Shown here: positions 10,167-20,269 of the stretch, in pieces
Layout of the letters: every line of letters begins with the position of its first letter
Numbering within the stretch: position 1 is the stretch's first letter
Assembly: GCA_027924585.1 (NCBI GenBank)
Contig: BSBM01000386.1
Location: forward strand, 4,054,001-4,118,000
Source of the DNA: Larix kaempferi
Lineage: Eukaryota; Streptophyta; Pinopsida; Pinales; Pinaceae
Length of the DNA: 64,000 nt
Direction: 5' to 3'
Notes under the pieces: generated by a model
Database searches by the model: none
What the model saw: the letters and a program-made list of their open reading frames with translations, nothing else
What the model was told of the DNA's origin: nothing
Position numbers and translations under genes: made by a program

Positions 10167-12560
10167 ATGTGTGAGGGAAGGAGCTCATCGTATGGTCGAT
10201 AGACATCATGAGTCTATGTATGGTTTTCCTGGGATGTGGAGAGGAGAAGAAACGAACTAGAGCCCGAAACAACGGTCCCGAACAAACTGCAAAAACTGAA
10301 AATACATGACCTCAATAATGAATAAGGAATAATCTCAACATATGGATGAGGCGGGCATTCCCATGCTCGTGTCAAGATCTATAAGAAATAACAATGAGGT
10401 CCAAAAATGGGGACCTGAAAGATACATGGCCTCAAATAATGAATGAAGAAGGATCTCAATATATGGACAAGGTGGGAATACCCATGCTCGTATCAAGATA
10501 TATATAAAAAATAACAATGAGGCCCAAAAATGGGGACCTGAAATATACATAGAGAACCACTGTGTACATCATAAGGGTCTAAAGGAGACACAAATTTGGG
10601 ATATACTGCCGGGTTGACCATGTCTGAGCTGAAGAACTGATACACTAGAATAACAATAGTGGTGTTGAGTATGGTACCAGAGGAGCTAATGAACTCTAGG
10701 ATCATAGTGACAGGGAGTCATACCCTCAACGGTACACTGGACTGGAGCTGAACTGGGTACTCAAGGAAGCATATAAGTGGATGGCTTCCGAATACAATCG
10801 CCAACACAACTCGGACATCCATGGGAACATATAAATGGGTGTTCTGAAGTGACTCACCAATGTGCTAGAGTCAGGGGAAATCTGGGGTCTTCGACCAATA
10901 ACTGAAGGGATATACACCATGCGCGATTCTCAACGATGCGATCAAGGTGTTGAAGTCGAGCATGTGAGAAACAACCATTCGGAGAGGCATTGATGACTCC
11001 TCTCAAAATGGTTCATAGGCACTCACCATAGATGGTAATGAGTCCAAGGCGTCGGGACCTCTGGGTCTGTCCTCTGGAATAGATGGGATGGCGTCGACAG
11101 AGGGAGATATGCAACTACCAAGGCAATGATGTTTCCTTGATAGGAGCACGAGGTGGAGAACCGAAGTGTGAGAGTACTGATGGTAGGACTGACATATTGT
11201 GGGGGTGGGGAATAACTGGGAAGATAGAGTGGGTGGACTCAAATTTCCTTTGTTCAGAGTATGATGGCGGGGGTGATCGGACAGCATATGAAACTGACTG
11301 ATGGGAAAGGGATCATAGCTAGAATGGATCAAGGATTGTGACTGGGATGATTGATACTCAAGTTGGTGTAAGATGGCAGGATACTGCACAATACTCGGAA
11401 CAAAGGAGACCTTACTAAGGGTGCTGCAGAGATGATTGATCATAGTGTCGAGAGGCACGGGGGGGACTTCTTCATGGTTTAAGGAGCGGGAAGAAATGTG
11501 CTCAAAATGGTACTGTTGTGTTGATTTATACAAGCCTAGGACAGTTCATGCTCGTGATTGCTTTTAATTTTAAGGAGTCTGAAAGCGATAAGAAGACTCT
11601 GAAATAATGGAATGGTACCATCGTGTGGATTTGTACGATCCCAGGACGGTGCATACTCATGGTTGCTTTCAATTTTAGAGAGTCTGAAAGCAAAAAGAAG
11701 ACTCCAAGGGGGTTCTTTTTCGTGTGTTAGTCTCCAAGGCCCGAAAAATCATAAAAGGATGCAATGAAGAACTCTTCTAGCCGGTGCGACTAGAGTATTC
11801 CTTTTTTGTAATTAGTCTACCAGGTCCAGAAAAGGGTTAAACTTATACCAGATAGACGCCCTTTGAGGTACTTTAACGAGCATGAAAGGAAGCAAGATTG
11901 CTCGGTGATCTTTTCATTTTTTTAGGAGTTAGAAAAGAGCTTAACAAAAACTCCCTACATGCCTTTTTCGTAAAGGACTTGTCCGGCCCGAAAAAGGGAT
12001 AAAATTATACCGAACAAAAGGAATGGCCAAGCAAGGAGAGACTGGTCAATCAAGGGAAATTAATGACAACCAATAATGAGGGTGGGGGGAACACTAGTGG
12101 GTATCCTTGCGGGATGATGAATGGTGGAAAAATAACGAAATAGTTGCGGTATGAATGGAGTGAATGGCTCATGTAAAAATGTGTAACAATCCGATGGCAG
12201 CCGATGTGGCATGCAAACCGATGTAGCAAGGTGTCGGGGCACAATATTGATATTGGTCCTGGTGAGAGTGAGAAATGATCTCAAGCATAATCACAAGCTC
12301 GGAAAACTGAATTCGGCGATATAAAAAATGTCAAAAATGGATAACAGCCAAGGTGGCATGCAAACCGCGGCGACGGGGGGCATTTTGGAAAAAATACCTG
12401 AAAAATATGGGGGTGAGAGAGAGAAATGATCTCAAGCATCACCATGGGCTCGAAAAAATAAATCCGATGATATAAAGTATATAAAAAACATGCTACGGCC
12501 GATGTGGCATGCAAACCCAGGAGACGAGAGGTGTCTAGAAAAAATGCTCAAAAAACGGTG
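10167..12560 (-). other. 3' non-coding region of element A
   Basis: No coding is supported. B has the same region at 35325-37292 plus 61205-61570. It holds local tandem duplications: a unit of about 125 bp at 10305-10555 (twice in A, once in B), a unit of about 105 bp with GAGTCTGAAAGC at 11500-11700 in both copies, and a unit of about 150 bp built on GGGGTGAGAG...AATGATCTCAAGCAT at 12255-12540. ORFs of 60-176 codons in this stretch are not conserved in frame between A and B. Confidence 0.6.
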
Positions 12561-13270
12561 CGGAAAAAATAAGAAAATGAGTCGACCATCATGATGGTCT
12601 CATCGTGCGGATTCCATTGGTGGAAATGGTTCGGAGAATGGACTCCGTATGTTTTCAGAATGGCCGAAACAAGAAAACGTCAATGGGATATAAACAGTAA
12701 CTGGACCCAACATGACAAATGTTAGTTGGACTATTCACTTTGACAAGAGATCATAGTGGACCAGATCTGAGGTGGTGTTTCTGGACGATCCGACCAGCTA
12801 ATTTCAGATCCGTGAGTTGCAGGAATTCCATTAAACTCATACCTGTAATTTTTTGCTGGGTTAGGGGGTGGTGGTGGGTCCCCATGGGGTCTATACAGTC
12901 CACGAGGCCGTGGATCGCGGGTTTCTAGGGTGGAATCGCGGTCTAGGATCACAAGTTCTGGGGCTGAATACGCGATCCTGGATCGAGATTTTGGAGGCTG
13001 AAAACGCGATCCTGGATCGCGAGTTCAGCTCCTATAGTCGCGGTTCGGGATCATGACTCAGATTGAGAAATACGCGATCCACGACCGCGACTGTATCCCT
13101 GACAGTCGCGATCTTAGATCGCGACTCAAATCCCGAGAGTCACAATCTGAGATCGCGGCAAGGGGCCCTAAAGCGACGATTTGGATCGTACATTAGGGTC
13201 ACCCCGAGGGGGGGGGAATGGTTATTTATTTGACATGGGTCTAATGAGTGTTCATTGTTTGATTGGCAGG
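12561..13270 (+). other. Segment with a dense GATCGCG / CGCGATC palindrome cluster
   Basis: About 12900-13165 contains a dozen or more degenerate copies of CGCGATCCTGGATCGCG-like inverted motifs in both orientations, far richer in CG than the surroundings. There is no coding. It lies immediately upstream of the plant-mobile-domain ORF on the same strand and is absent from element B. TTGATTGGCAG directly before ATG 13271 resembles a 3' splice site. Confidence 0.5.
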
Positions 13271-14605
13271 ATGTCGATCATGCTATGGTAGGAACGGGAG
13301 ATCCCTGATGACCTGATGGAGTTCATCCTTGAGGATCGACATGTTCAGTCAACCTTGGGGTTGTGCGGGCTTCTGAAGTTCGCACATGTAACTATGATGC
13401 GTTCAGCAAAGCTATTGTTGAACAGGTTGGTAGGGTTTTGGGACCCGGATATACAGGCGTTCATGGTACAGGGAGAGAGGGTGGATCTCACCCTAACGGA
13501 TGTCTACTTCTTGACGGGACTACCCTGTTTGGGTCGGGTGGTGGATACACAGCCACGGGTGTCTGCGGACGTAGACGTAGAGGCGATGCTGGAGCAGTAC
13601 TGTGTTCCAGAGGCTGAAGTGCATAGGAATGCACTTTGTATTGTGGACCTGCAGGAGCTAGTAGTGTGAACGATTGCGGTGTGTGTGGTGCGGGTGTTGG
13701 GGTCTCAGGCGCCCGAACGGGTGTCAGGGGGCCAGGTGCAGTTAGTGGAGCGAGTGTTGGATGGCACATACTTCACCTGGGGCCAGATGTTCCTCACCTG
13801 CATTCAACAGTAGCTGATCGCGTTGAAGGAATCTGGCAAGGGATTCTATTATGGAGCTTTCTTGTGTGCCTTCTTTATGGAGCAGGTACCTACACTGCGG
13901 CCGCGGGTGCCGATTAGGGAAGGAGGGCTGAGGGAGCCGCACATGGTGCGGTGGGTACAGATGATGCGCCGGCGGGGTGGCGGAGATGTCGGTAGATACT
14001 TCATCGGGGAGCTCTACCTTCAGTGGTTACAGATGCCACTGACTTTGGACAATTATCCATAGAGGGATATGGATTACAGACGAGATCTGGATGCGCCACG
14101 ATCTCCAGGGCAGGCATGGGGGGTAGATGGTATGTATCTACCTGGTTGATTGTTTTATGTTAGATTTTGTATATGTTTAGGGTTGATAGATGTGTATGTT
14201 GGAACTGACTATGGATGTTCTCGTATGTAATGTGGATGTTTGACCGAGGTAGCCACTGGGACACATAGACAGCAGGGGACATGTGGATTTTTACCAGCCC
14301 TGCCAGATTGAGGGGAGGTGCGTTGACGGGACGTTGAGGGGACTTTGGATTCCCTACGGGTTCTCTTAGATCATCTGCTGGTTGGGGTAACTGATGAGGG
14401 GTGGTGGGACCTGGATTGGGAGGTGATCGAGGACTGCCTCGGGGCTCCACGGGACTTCCAATCGATTGTGATTCGGGTGGCTATATTGGCGGAGAGGAGT
14501 AGGGCGCAGGATCCCTCAGGGGATGAAGAGCTGCTGGAGGAGGAGCGGGGTGAGGATTTGGAGGCAGCCAATATAGGCAGTGATGGAGGGTACGACTCTC
14601 ATTAG
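13271..14605 (+). pseudogene. Antisense plant mobile domain (PMD, aminotransferase-like) ORF inside element A
   Basis: One reading frame on the plus strand, opposite to the gypsy genes, runs from ATG 13271 to 14062. It is broken by three stops (near 13289, at 13667 and near 13811), each explicable as C-to-T at a CAG or CGA codon. The motifs GFWDPDIQAFMVQGE and LTLTDVYFLTGLPCLG look like the plant mobile domain, where WD..T..F is followed by LTLEDV..L.GL. FLCAFFMEQVPTLRPRV and EPHMVRWVQMMRR fit the domain's later part. A further open piece in the same frame (14345-14605) ends in a strongly acidic tail (EELLEEERGEDLE) and may be a second exon; GTATGT near 14129 would be a candidate donor. The PMD is known from plant transposons and host genes. 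This is probably a captured copy. Confidence 0.6.
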
Positions 14606-15120
14606 GGAGTATAGAGGACTCCCCCCCAATGTGTATGGACACTCGGGGTTTTTTGTAGCTACGACATGTATTTTATGAGGCTGTTCTATGTATATGAACT
14701 TTTTCTATAGTGGAGTATGGAGGTACTCAGGACATGTGTATGACTCTTGATGTTTATTTATATAGATATGCACATGGATGCATCTTTTGCGGTTTATGAT
14801 TATTGTACGCATGTGGATGCGCTTGTGGTTTCTTGTATGTGTGTATTGCACGTGGATGCAAGTAGTATATGATGATAGGCACGTGGATGCCCCTTGTGTA
14901 TTTTGTATTATGTATTGTACATGGATGCAACAGTAGGTTTTAGGATAGGCACATGGATTCCCCTATATAGTTGTGTGTTTATGTTATTGCACATGAATGC
15001 AAATATTATTGGATGATAGGCACGTGGATGCCCCTTGTTGTAAATGCAGTCTTTTTGGGAATTTTATATGTTTTTTGATGTGATGATGTGGTATGATGAT
15101 GTATGATGGATGGTTTACAT
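14606..15120. repeat. Interspersed CACGTGGATGC-type repeats
   Basis: From about 14765 to 15040 the motif GCAC(G/A)TGGATGC recurs roughly nine times at spacings of about 25-50 bp, alternating between forms preceded by TATTG and by GATAGG. Several copies contain the G-box CACGTG. No gene is present. The segment is absent from B. Confidence 0.5.
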
Positions 15121-15124
15121 GGTG

Positions 15125-15545
15125 TGATTTATATGCCAATCTAGGATGTTGTTATCCATTTGATATGCAACCCTATTTTGAGCTCTTGGGACATGGGTCA
15201 ATGTTATGGATTCAAACTGTTGGCTGAGTTGTTTTGTGTGCAAGAACTTTCTAAAGAGGAAAGGATCATGCACCTGGTAGCAGTTGTTGATCTAGGAGAC
15301 AAGTAGCTAGGAGTCAAGGAACACATGAAGGTGACATATGCCCATCTGAAGGGCAGCAGTCAGGAGACTGATCATAGCATCATACTCTGCCTGGTTATTG
15401 GTAGCAGCACCTATGCACATTCCGTCATGTGAAGGGGAATATAAGACCCATGCTGCAGAGGCCAGGTTTGGAGACCAATTGCTTGATCCATTGGCAAATC
15501 CAATGCAATGAGGTGGAAGATGGTCCATCTATGATCATGAAAAAA
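15125..15545 (-). pseudogene. Second (extra) RNase H domain of element A, downstream of integrase
   Basis: The minus-strand ORF (15528-15307) contains FANGSSNWSPNLASAAWVLY, GAATNNQAEYDAM and HLHVFLDS. After two in-frame TAG codons the frame continues to HVPRAQNRVAY...NNILDW near 15130. This is a complete type-I RNase H layout of about 135 residues of the archaeal-like kind found as a second RNase H in Tat gypsy elements. The catalytic set D-E-D-D is damaged: the first Asp is Asn (FANGS) and the last is Tyr (RVAY). It starts about 90 bp beyond the integrase stop, so it is not inside pol. It is missing from element B. Confidence 0.72.
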
Positions 15546-15631
15546 TGATGAATGTAAGGTTGCGATAAAAAAGTGAAAAATAAAAAGAAAGCAAACTATA
15601 CAATACGGACCAATGGGGCCGCGGGTTTGTT

Positions 15632-16860
15632 TTAAGGATAAAAGCGTTTAAGATACAACCCATTACAAGACTTGCACAAAGGGTGGCCTTTGGAGTTAGT
15701 TAAAATGGATGCGCCTTGTCCGAGGAAGGTATTCACGATGTAAGGCCCTTGACACATGGATTCAAACTTCCCTTTACCGGTCTTGTCATGGGATTGGTCA
15801 TAGGCGAGGACGAGGTCCCCTTCTCAGAAAGTTCGTGGGTGGACATGTTTTTCGTAACCAGCTTTGGAGCGGTTCTTGGCAGCTTCAATGGTTTGGACGG
15901 TGGCGCGATGGTCTTCGCTAGCTTGTTCGAATGACAGCAGACGTTGTTCGAGTGGGGAGGTGTCTGGGAGAAGCTCGATGGCGATGTGTAACGCAGGTAT
16001 CTAACACTCGATGGGGAGGACAGACTCTACACCATGAACTAAATGAAACAAGGTAAAACCGGTGGCGGTCTTAGTTGATGTACGGTAAGCCCATAATGCA
16101 GGGAAAAGCATGTGATGCCAATTGGACTTATGCTGGTCAACAGTGCATTGGAGGATGGTTTTTAAAATTTTGTTAATGGCCTCAACTTGATCGTTCCCTT
16201 GGGGGTAGTAAGCAGAGGAATACTGATGTTCGAACTTTAGACGAGTGGACAACTCGCACCAAATGGCATCTTCAAAATGTGAACCATGGTCTAAGACCAG
16301 CTGTTTGGGGACCCCAAAACGTGTAATAACATGGTTAAAAAAGAATTGGGCAGCGGTGTCATCTTTACAATTGAAGGTGGGCATGGCCTCAGCCCATTTG
16401 GTGAAGTAGTCAACAGCGACAATGATGTACTTATGGTCATTTGCGGATGAGGGTTTACATTCCATGAAGTCTATGGCCCATTTACAGAAGGGGCCAATGG
16501 TGACGACTGGGTGTAGTGGGGCGGGTGGTGTCTGAGCCTTAGGGGCAAAAAGTTGGCAATTAATGCAATGTTTGACCACTGTGATGCAGTCAGTAAAGAG
16601 TGTAGGCCAGAAGTATCCGATGTGGATGAACTTTTGGGTGGTGGCCATTCCATAGAAATGTCCACCGCAGGCGCCGCTATGACAGTCATTGAGGACTTGT
16701 TCGACTTCCGTGTGTGTAAGGAAACGACGGAGAATAGTATCAACCCCTCACCGGTAAAGGACATCGCCCAAGAGGAGATATCGAGAGGCCTGGTGACGGA
16801 TATGGCAGCGTCCATCACGATTTATGTCAGGTCGAAACTTCTGCATACAAAGGTATAGCA
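15632..16860 (-). pseudogene. Integrase region of element A pol
   Basis: Reading leftward from 16860: the zinc-binding HHCC domain (NDCHSGACGGHF, then KHCINCQLF), then the catalytic core (longest open piece 16648-16001). The core has WAIDFMECKP (first Asp), LVLDHGSHF (second Asp) and YYPQGNDQVEAINK (Glu), so the DDE set is present. The C-terminal GPYI motif appears near 15700, and pol ends at the stop 15632-15634 after LYLKRFYP. Stops near 16750 and 15998 and one near 15820 break it. It shares the frame with RT. Integrase inserts the cDNA into the genome. B has the same region at 61663-62830. Confidence 0.88.
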
Positions 16861-17518
16861 AAATATCACTGTACCATCGATCATTGGACGAAATGGTGAA
16901 CAAGTGATTGTCGGGTAACTCATCGGAGATTTGTGGGGACGGAAAAAGGAATGGGAGGTCGGTTATGAGCTGAGAAAGCACGAGGGCTTTAGTGCTCTTA
17001 GGGGTTGTGAAAGTTAAGTCATATTCTTGGAGGATAATTACCCATTTAGAAACACGACCTTGCGGAAGTCGTCAGTTCAAGAGATATACCATGGGGTTGT
17101 AGTCGGCGACAACTGTGGTATGACTAAGTAAAATGTAATGTCACAATTTTTGTACAGAAAAGACGACGGCAAGGGCCAGCCTCTCTTCATATGGGTAACA
17201 TCGGGGTGGTCTAGATAAGGTCTGGCTAACATAATAAATGACATGCTCTTGGTGAGCAGCGTAATCTTGGACAAGGACTCCTGACACGGCGTGTTCGGAC
17301 GCCGAGATGTAAAGGATGAAGTCCTGAGAGAAATCCGAAGGGGAGATCAAAGGGGCTTGCATGAGAGATTTTTTAAGGGCTTCGAATGTAGCTTGCACCT
17401 GGTCATCCCAAACAAAGGGTATGTGAGTACGAAGCAGGCGTAAGAAACCATGAACTATGGTGGCATAATTAGGAACGAAGAGATGGAGGAAATTAGATTT
17501 CCCCTGTAAACTCTGGAG
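16861..17518 (-). pseudogene. RNase H (gypsy type) and connection region of element A pol
   Basis: The piece 17398-17141 includes FILYISASEHAVSGVLVQ, HVIYYVSQTL and CYPYEERLALAVVFSV, the standard gypsy RNase H motifs. The first catalytic Asp is replaced by Ser (ISASEHAV; B has VSAFDHAV). Stops occur near 17518 and 17140. It continues to about 16990 and then into the spacer before integrase. RNase H removes the RNA template during reverse transcription. Confidence 0.82.
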
Positions 17519-18268
17519 CTACCGTAGCGTGCGTGGTGTGGGAAGGTCTATGATGGCTTGGACTTTGAGGGGATCAACAATGATTCCTTTATGGGAAACA
17601 ATGAAACCCAACAACCGGCCTACCGGAATGTAAAAGACACACTTGAGTGGGTTCAAGCGGATCTGATACTTGTGACAACGCAGAAAGACTTGCCGGAGGA
17701 CGTTAAGGTGGTTTGATCGTTTCCTGGAACGAGTTGTAAGATCGTCAAGATAGACTAGTAAGATATGGAGCAAGTTGTGAAAACAATAGGTCATGGCTCG
17801 CTGGAAGGTGGCGCTAGCATTTTTAAGGCCAAAAAGCATGACACGATAGGCAAAGGTGCCCCATGGAGTGGTAAAGGAAGTCTTGTATTGATCTTCCTTG
17901 CAGATCTGAATCTGGTTGTATCCTGAGAAACCGTCCATTAAGGATAGGACCTCATGGCCCGCACACTCATCGATGAGTTGGTCAATGAATGGCGTGGGGA
18001 AGTTGTCTTTGGGACATGCTCGGTTTAAATCATGGAATTCAGTACATACTCGGATGGTGACTTGTTTCTTGTTAATAGGGACGGGGTTAGAAACCCAAGT
18101 GGTGTATGCAATAGGATCAATGAATCCTGTTGTGCGGAGTTTCTCAATCTCTACTTTAACGGTGGGGAGATTTGATGGATGAATGAGGCACTGTTTCTGG
18201 TGAATGGGGGGTACATCTGGCCACGTGTTAATGTGGTGCTCTATGATAGCGGGGTCAAGACCAGGCAT
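17519..18268 (-). pseudogene. Reverse transcriptase of element A
   Basis: A 250-codon open stretch in frame with the 432-codon ORF upstream. Motifs in order: FIDPIAYTTWVSNPVPINKK, CTEFHDLNRACPKDNFPTP, LSLMDGFSGYNQIQI, TPWGTFAYRVMLFGLKNA and the catalytic VYLDDL. Two stops separate it from the upstream linker near 18320-18358. RT copies element RNA into cDNA. FSGYNQI and the FGLKNA block are typical of Tat-like gypsy elements. The B copy begins at the right window edge. Confidence 0.9.
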
Positions 18269-18358
18269 TTTGGTATAGGACCAGGAAAAGACATCGCGGA
18301 ACTCTTGGAAAAGTTTCTTCTACTCTCCGATCTCGTGCTCGGTGCAGGAAGCTCCTAA

Positions 18359-19657
18359 CTAAATGAGTTCAAGAGCACCAGCTGGGGCAGAGATATCAAT
18401 GTGGATTTTGGGTGAGATATTTGGCATGTTACCCTCCTCGAAGGCATTGGGAGCAGGAATGGGCTCTTTAAACCAGTCGACTTTGGTGGGGAGGAAATCT
18501 TTGGACTCAACTGAAAATTGGGTGGCTGTGGTGGGGGACGACTCTTCCGGGAGGAAATAGGAACGATGATGCATATCTTCCGAGGGGTAATCAGGTGCAG
18601 TAAGAGCCTCAAGAATCTCCTCATCATTGTGGAAACTTTGGGTTGTCAAATCGGTTGACGAGGGAGTGCTAGTAGAAGAGATCATATAAATGGTATTAAT
18701 ATCTCTGGTTGGCGGGGATGCTAGGGGGTGGATCTCTTCAATGGTGGGGGGAGCCGTCTCGAGGTCCAAGTTATTCATCTCATAGAAAGCTACTCTGTAA
18801 TCTGGGAGATCTGGACAGTGATGTGAGTAATGGCCGTAAATACCGCATATTGCACAAGGGTGGTTGGTGCACAGTGATTTATCATGAGACTTAGCGGTAG
18901 GGTCGAGTTGGACAACCGGGATGTTGGGGTCATCGTCAAGCATTTGCATGTGCTCTTGTAATGCGGGTAATTGTGGACATTGATGGGTAGCATGGCCCAA
19001 CTCATCACACAACAAGCATTTGGAAGGAGCACGAAACAAGGGGGTAGTCTTAACTGGTTTGGGTGTGGATAAAGCAGTGTATGGTTGTGGGCCTCTGCCC
19101 CCAGTGTGCTTGATAAGAGGGGATGAATTGGTGGATGAGGAAGGAGTAGTGACACCGGGAGGTGGTTGACTAGTAGTGGTGATGGGTTGCACCTGTTGTA
19201 GGATGACATTTGGCGTCGGAGGGGAAATGGGAGGTGTGATGTACCATACAGGTAATCCTAAAGTTAAACGGAGGAGGCTGAGGGTAGCCATAACCGGAGT
19301 GCTTACTACTCCCAAAGGGGGGGATAGGAAGGGGATTGTATGGATGGGTGTAACACCAACATGACTAGGTACCAATGGTGGTTGGGGTAGAAGGGGTGGT
19401 TGATGGTTAGGTGTTGGTGTATTGTGGGAAAGGGTACATAAGTCAGATATTTCGGTCGCTGGTGATGAGGGTGGAATGGATTGGAATTTTGAGGTCATTG
19501 GCGTATCTGAGTAAACTATAGGTCCCACTGAGCAAACCAACGAGGTAGATGCACCACAAACAGGCTGTTCAATCATGGGGGAGAACGTTTTCGGGTGCAA
19601 CATGGGCATTGGGATCGAAATAGGTGAGTTGGTCAACCTTGACCATGCGTCCTTCAT
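18359..19657 (-). pseudogene. Element A: 432-codon linker between protease and RT with two CCHC zinc knuckles
   Basis: Open reading frame from ATG 19657, in frame with RT. It is Pro/Ser/Thr-rich for about 200 residues, then has CLLCDELGHATHQC and, about 60 residues later, CAICGIYGHYSHHC, both perfect CX2CX4HX4C knuckles. An acidic, low-complexity tail leads toward RT. Zinc knuckles normally sit at the end of gag, where this element has a related one (CSICGVYGHYTHAF, last Cys lost, about 20625-20666). The start codon overlaps the stop of the protease ORF (ATGA, 19654-19657), so RT is read in another frame from gag-protease. The function of the linker is unknown; nucleic-acid binding is likely. 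Confidence 0.7.
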
Positions 19658-20262
19658 GGGGGAACATCATGGTATGAAAAATGGATGAGGAAAATCGCCC
19701 GCATGGTGTACATGTAACTATAGCCAAGTAAGAGGTTATAATCAAGTTGGGCGTTGATGACCTCTATGTCAGTAAGCACTATTTTACCAGCCAACTGGAT
19801 GGACACATTAGCTAAGAGACCTTGGGGTTGAGCCGAATGGCCGTTGTAGGCGCGCAACACAGTGGTGGACTGCTGGAGAGTAGGGGATCCCAACTTCTGC
19901 CAAACGAATGTGGACATAACGCATGTGGAGGTAGCTTCATCGATGATGCACCGATGGATGACAAGATTCCGAACGGATACAGAAACTTGGAATGCTAAAG
20001 TGGAAGGCAGGCGTGGATCAGATTGGTCCAAATCGAAGGCCATCATTCGTGAATCATTTGGGTCAATAGCACTAATGGCTGATAGCAAAGTCTTGCACTG
20101 TGTAGGACAGTTTTTTAAGACCTCCAATGTAAACATGGCTGCGGGGGACTGAGCTAAATCATCTACAATGTTGTAATTAGATGCAGTGCGAGCATTGGGG
20201 TTATTGTTGATGCGGCAAAGTGGAAAGCGAGGGGCTTTGGAGGTTCCATCTAGTGGAGCCAA
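19654..20262 (-). pseudogene. Aspartic protease region of element A
   Basis: A 203-codon open piece continuing the gag frame after a TGA near 20265. The active-site region reads IHRCIIDEATSTCVMS, corresponding to the D-[ST]-G-A loop but with E-A-T in place of S-G-A. Tat-like proteases often have DEG at this site, so the change that matters is Gly to Ala. LDYNLLLGYSYMYTMRAI is the usual C-terminal LLG motif. It cleaves the gag-pol polyprotein in active elements. The ORF ends in TGA overlapping the next ATG. Confidence 0.72.
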
Positions 20263-20269
20263 AGGTATT

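Noticed and set aside
11003-11533. A 176-codon minus-strand ORF in the 3' region of A
   Set aside because: The equivalent region in B (36038-36659) keeps only part of the frame, with stops; low-complexity His/Ser-rich composition.
13363-13917. Overlapping ORFs of 84-93 codons on both strands in the PMD region
   Set aside because: Shadows of the PMD frame in GC-rich sequence; no recognisable motifs.
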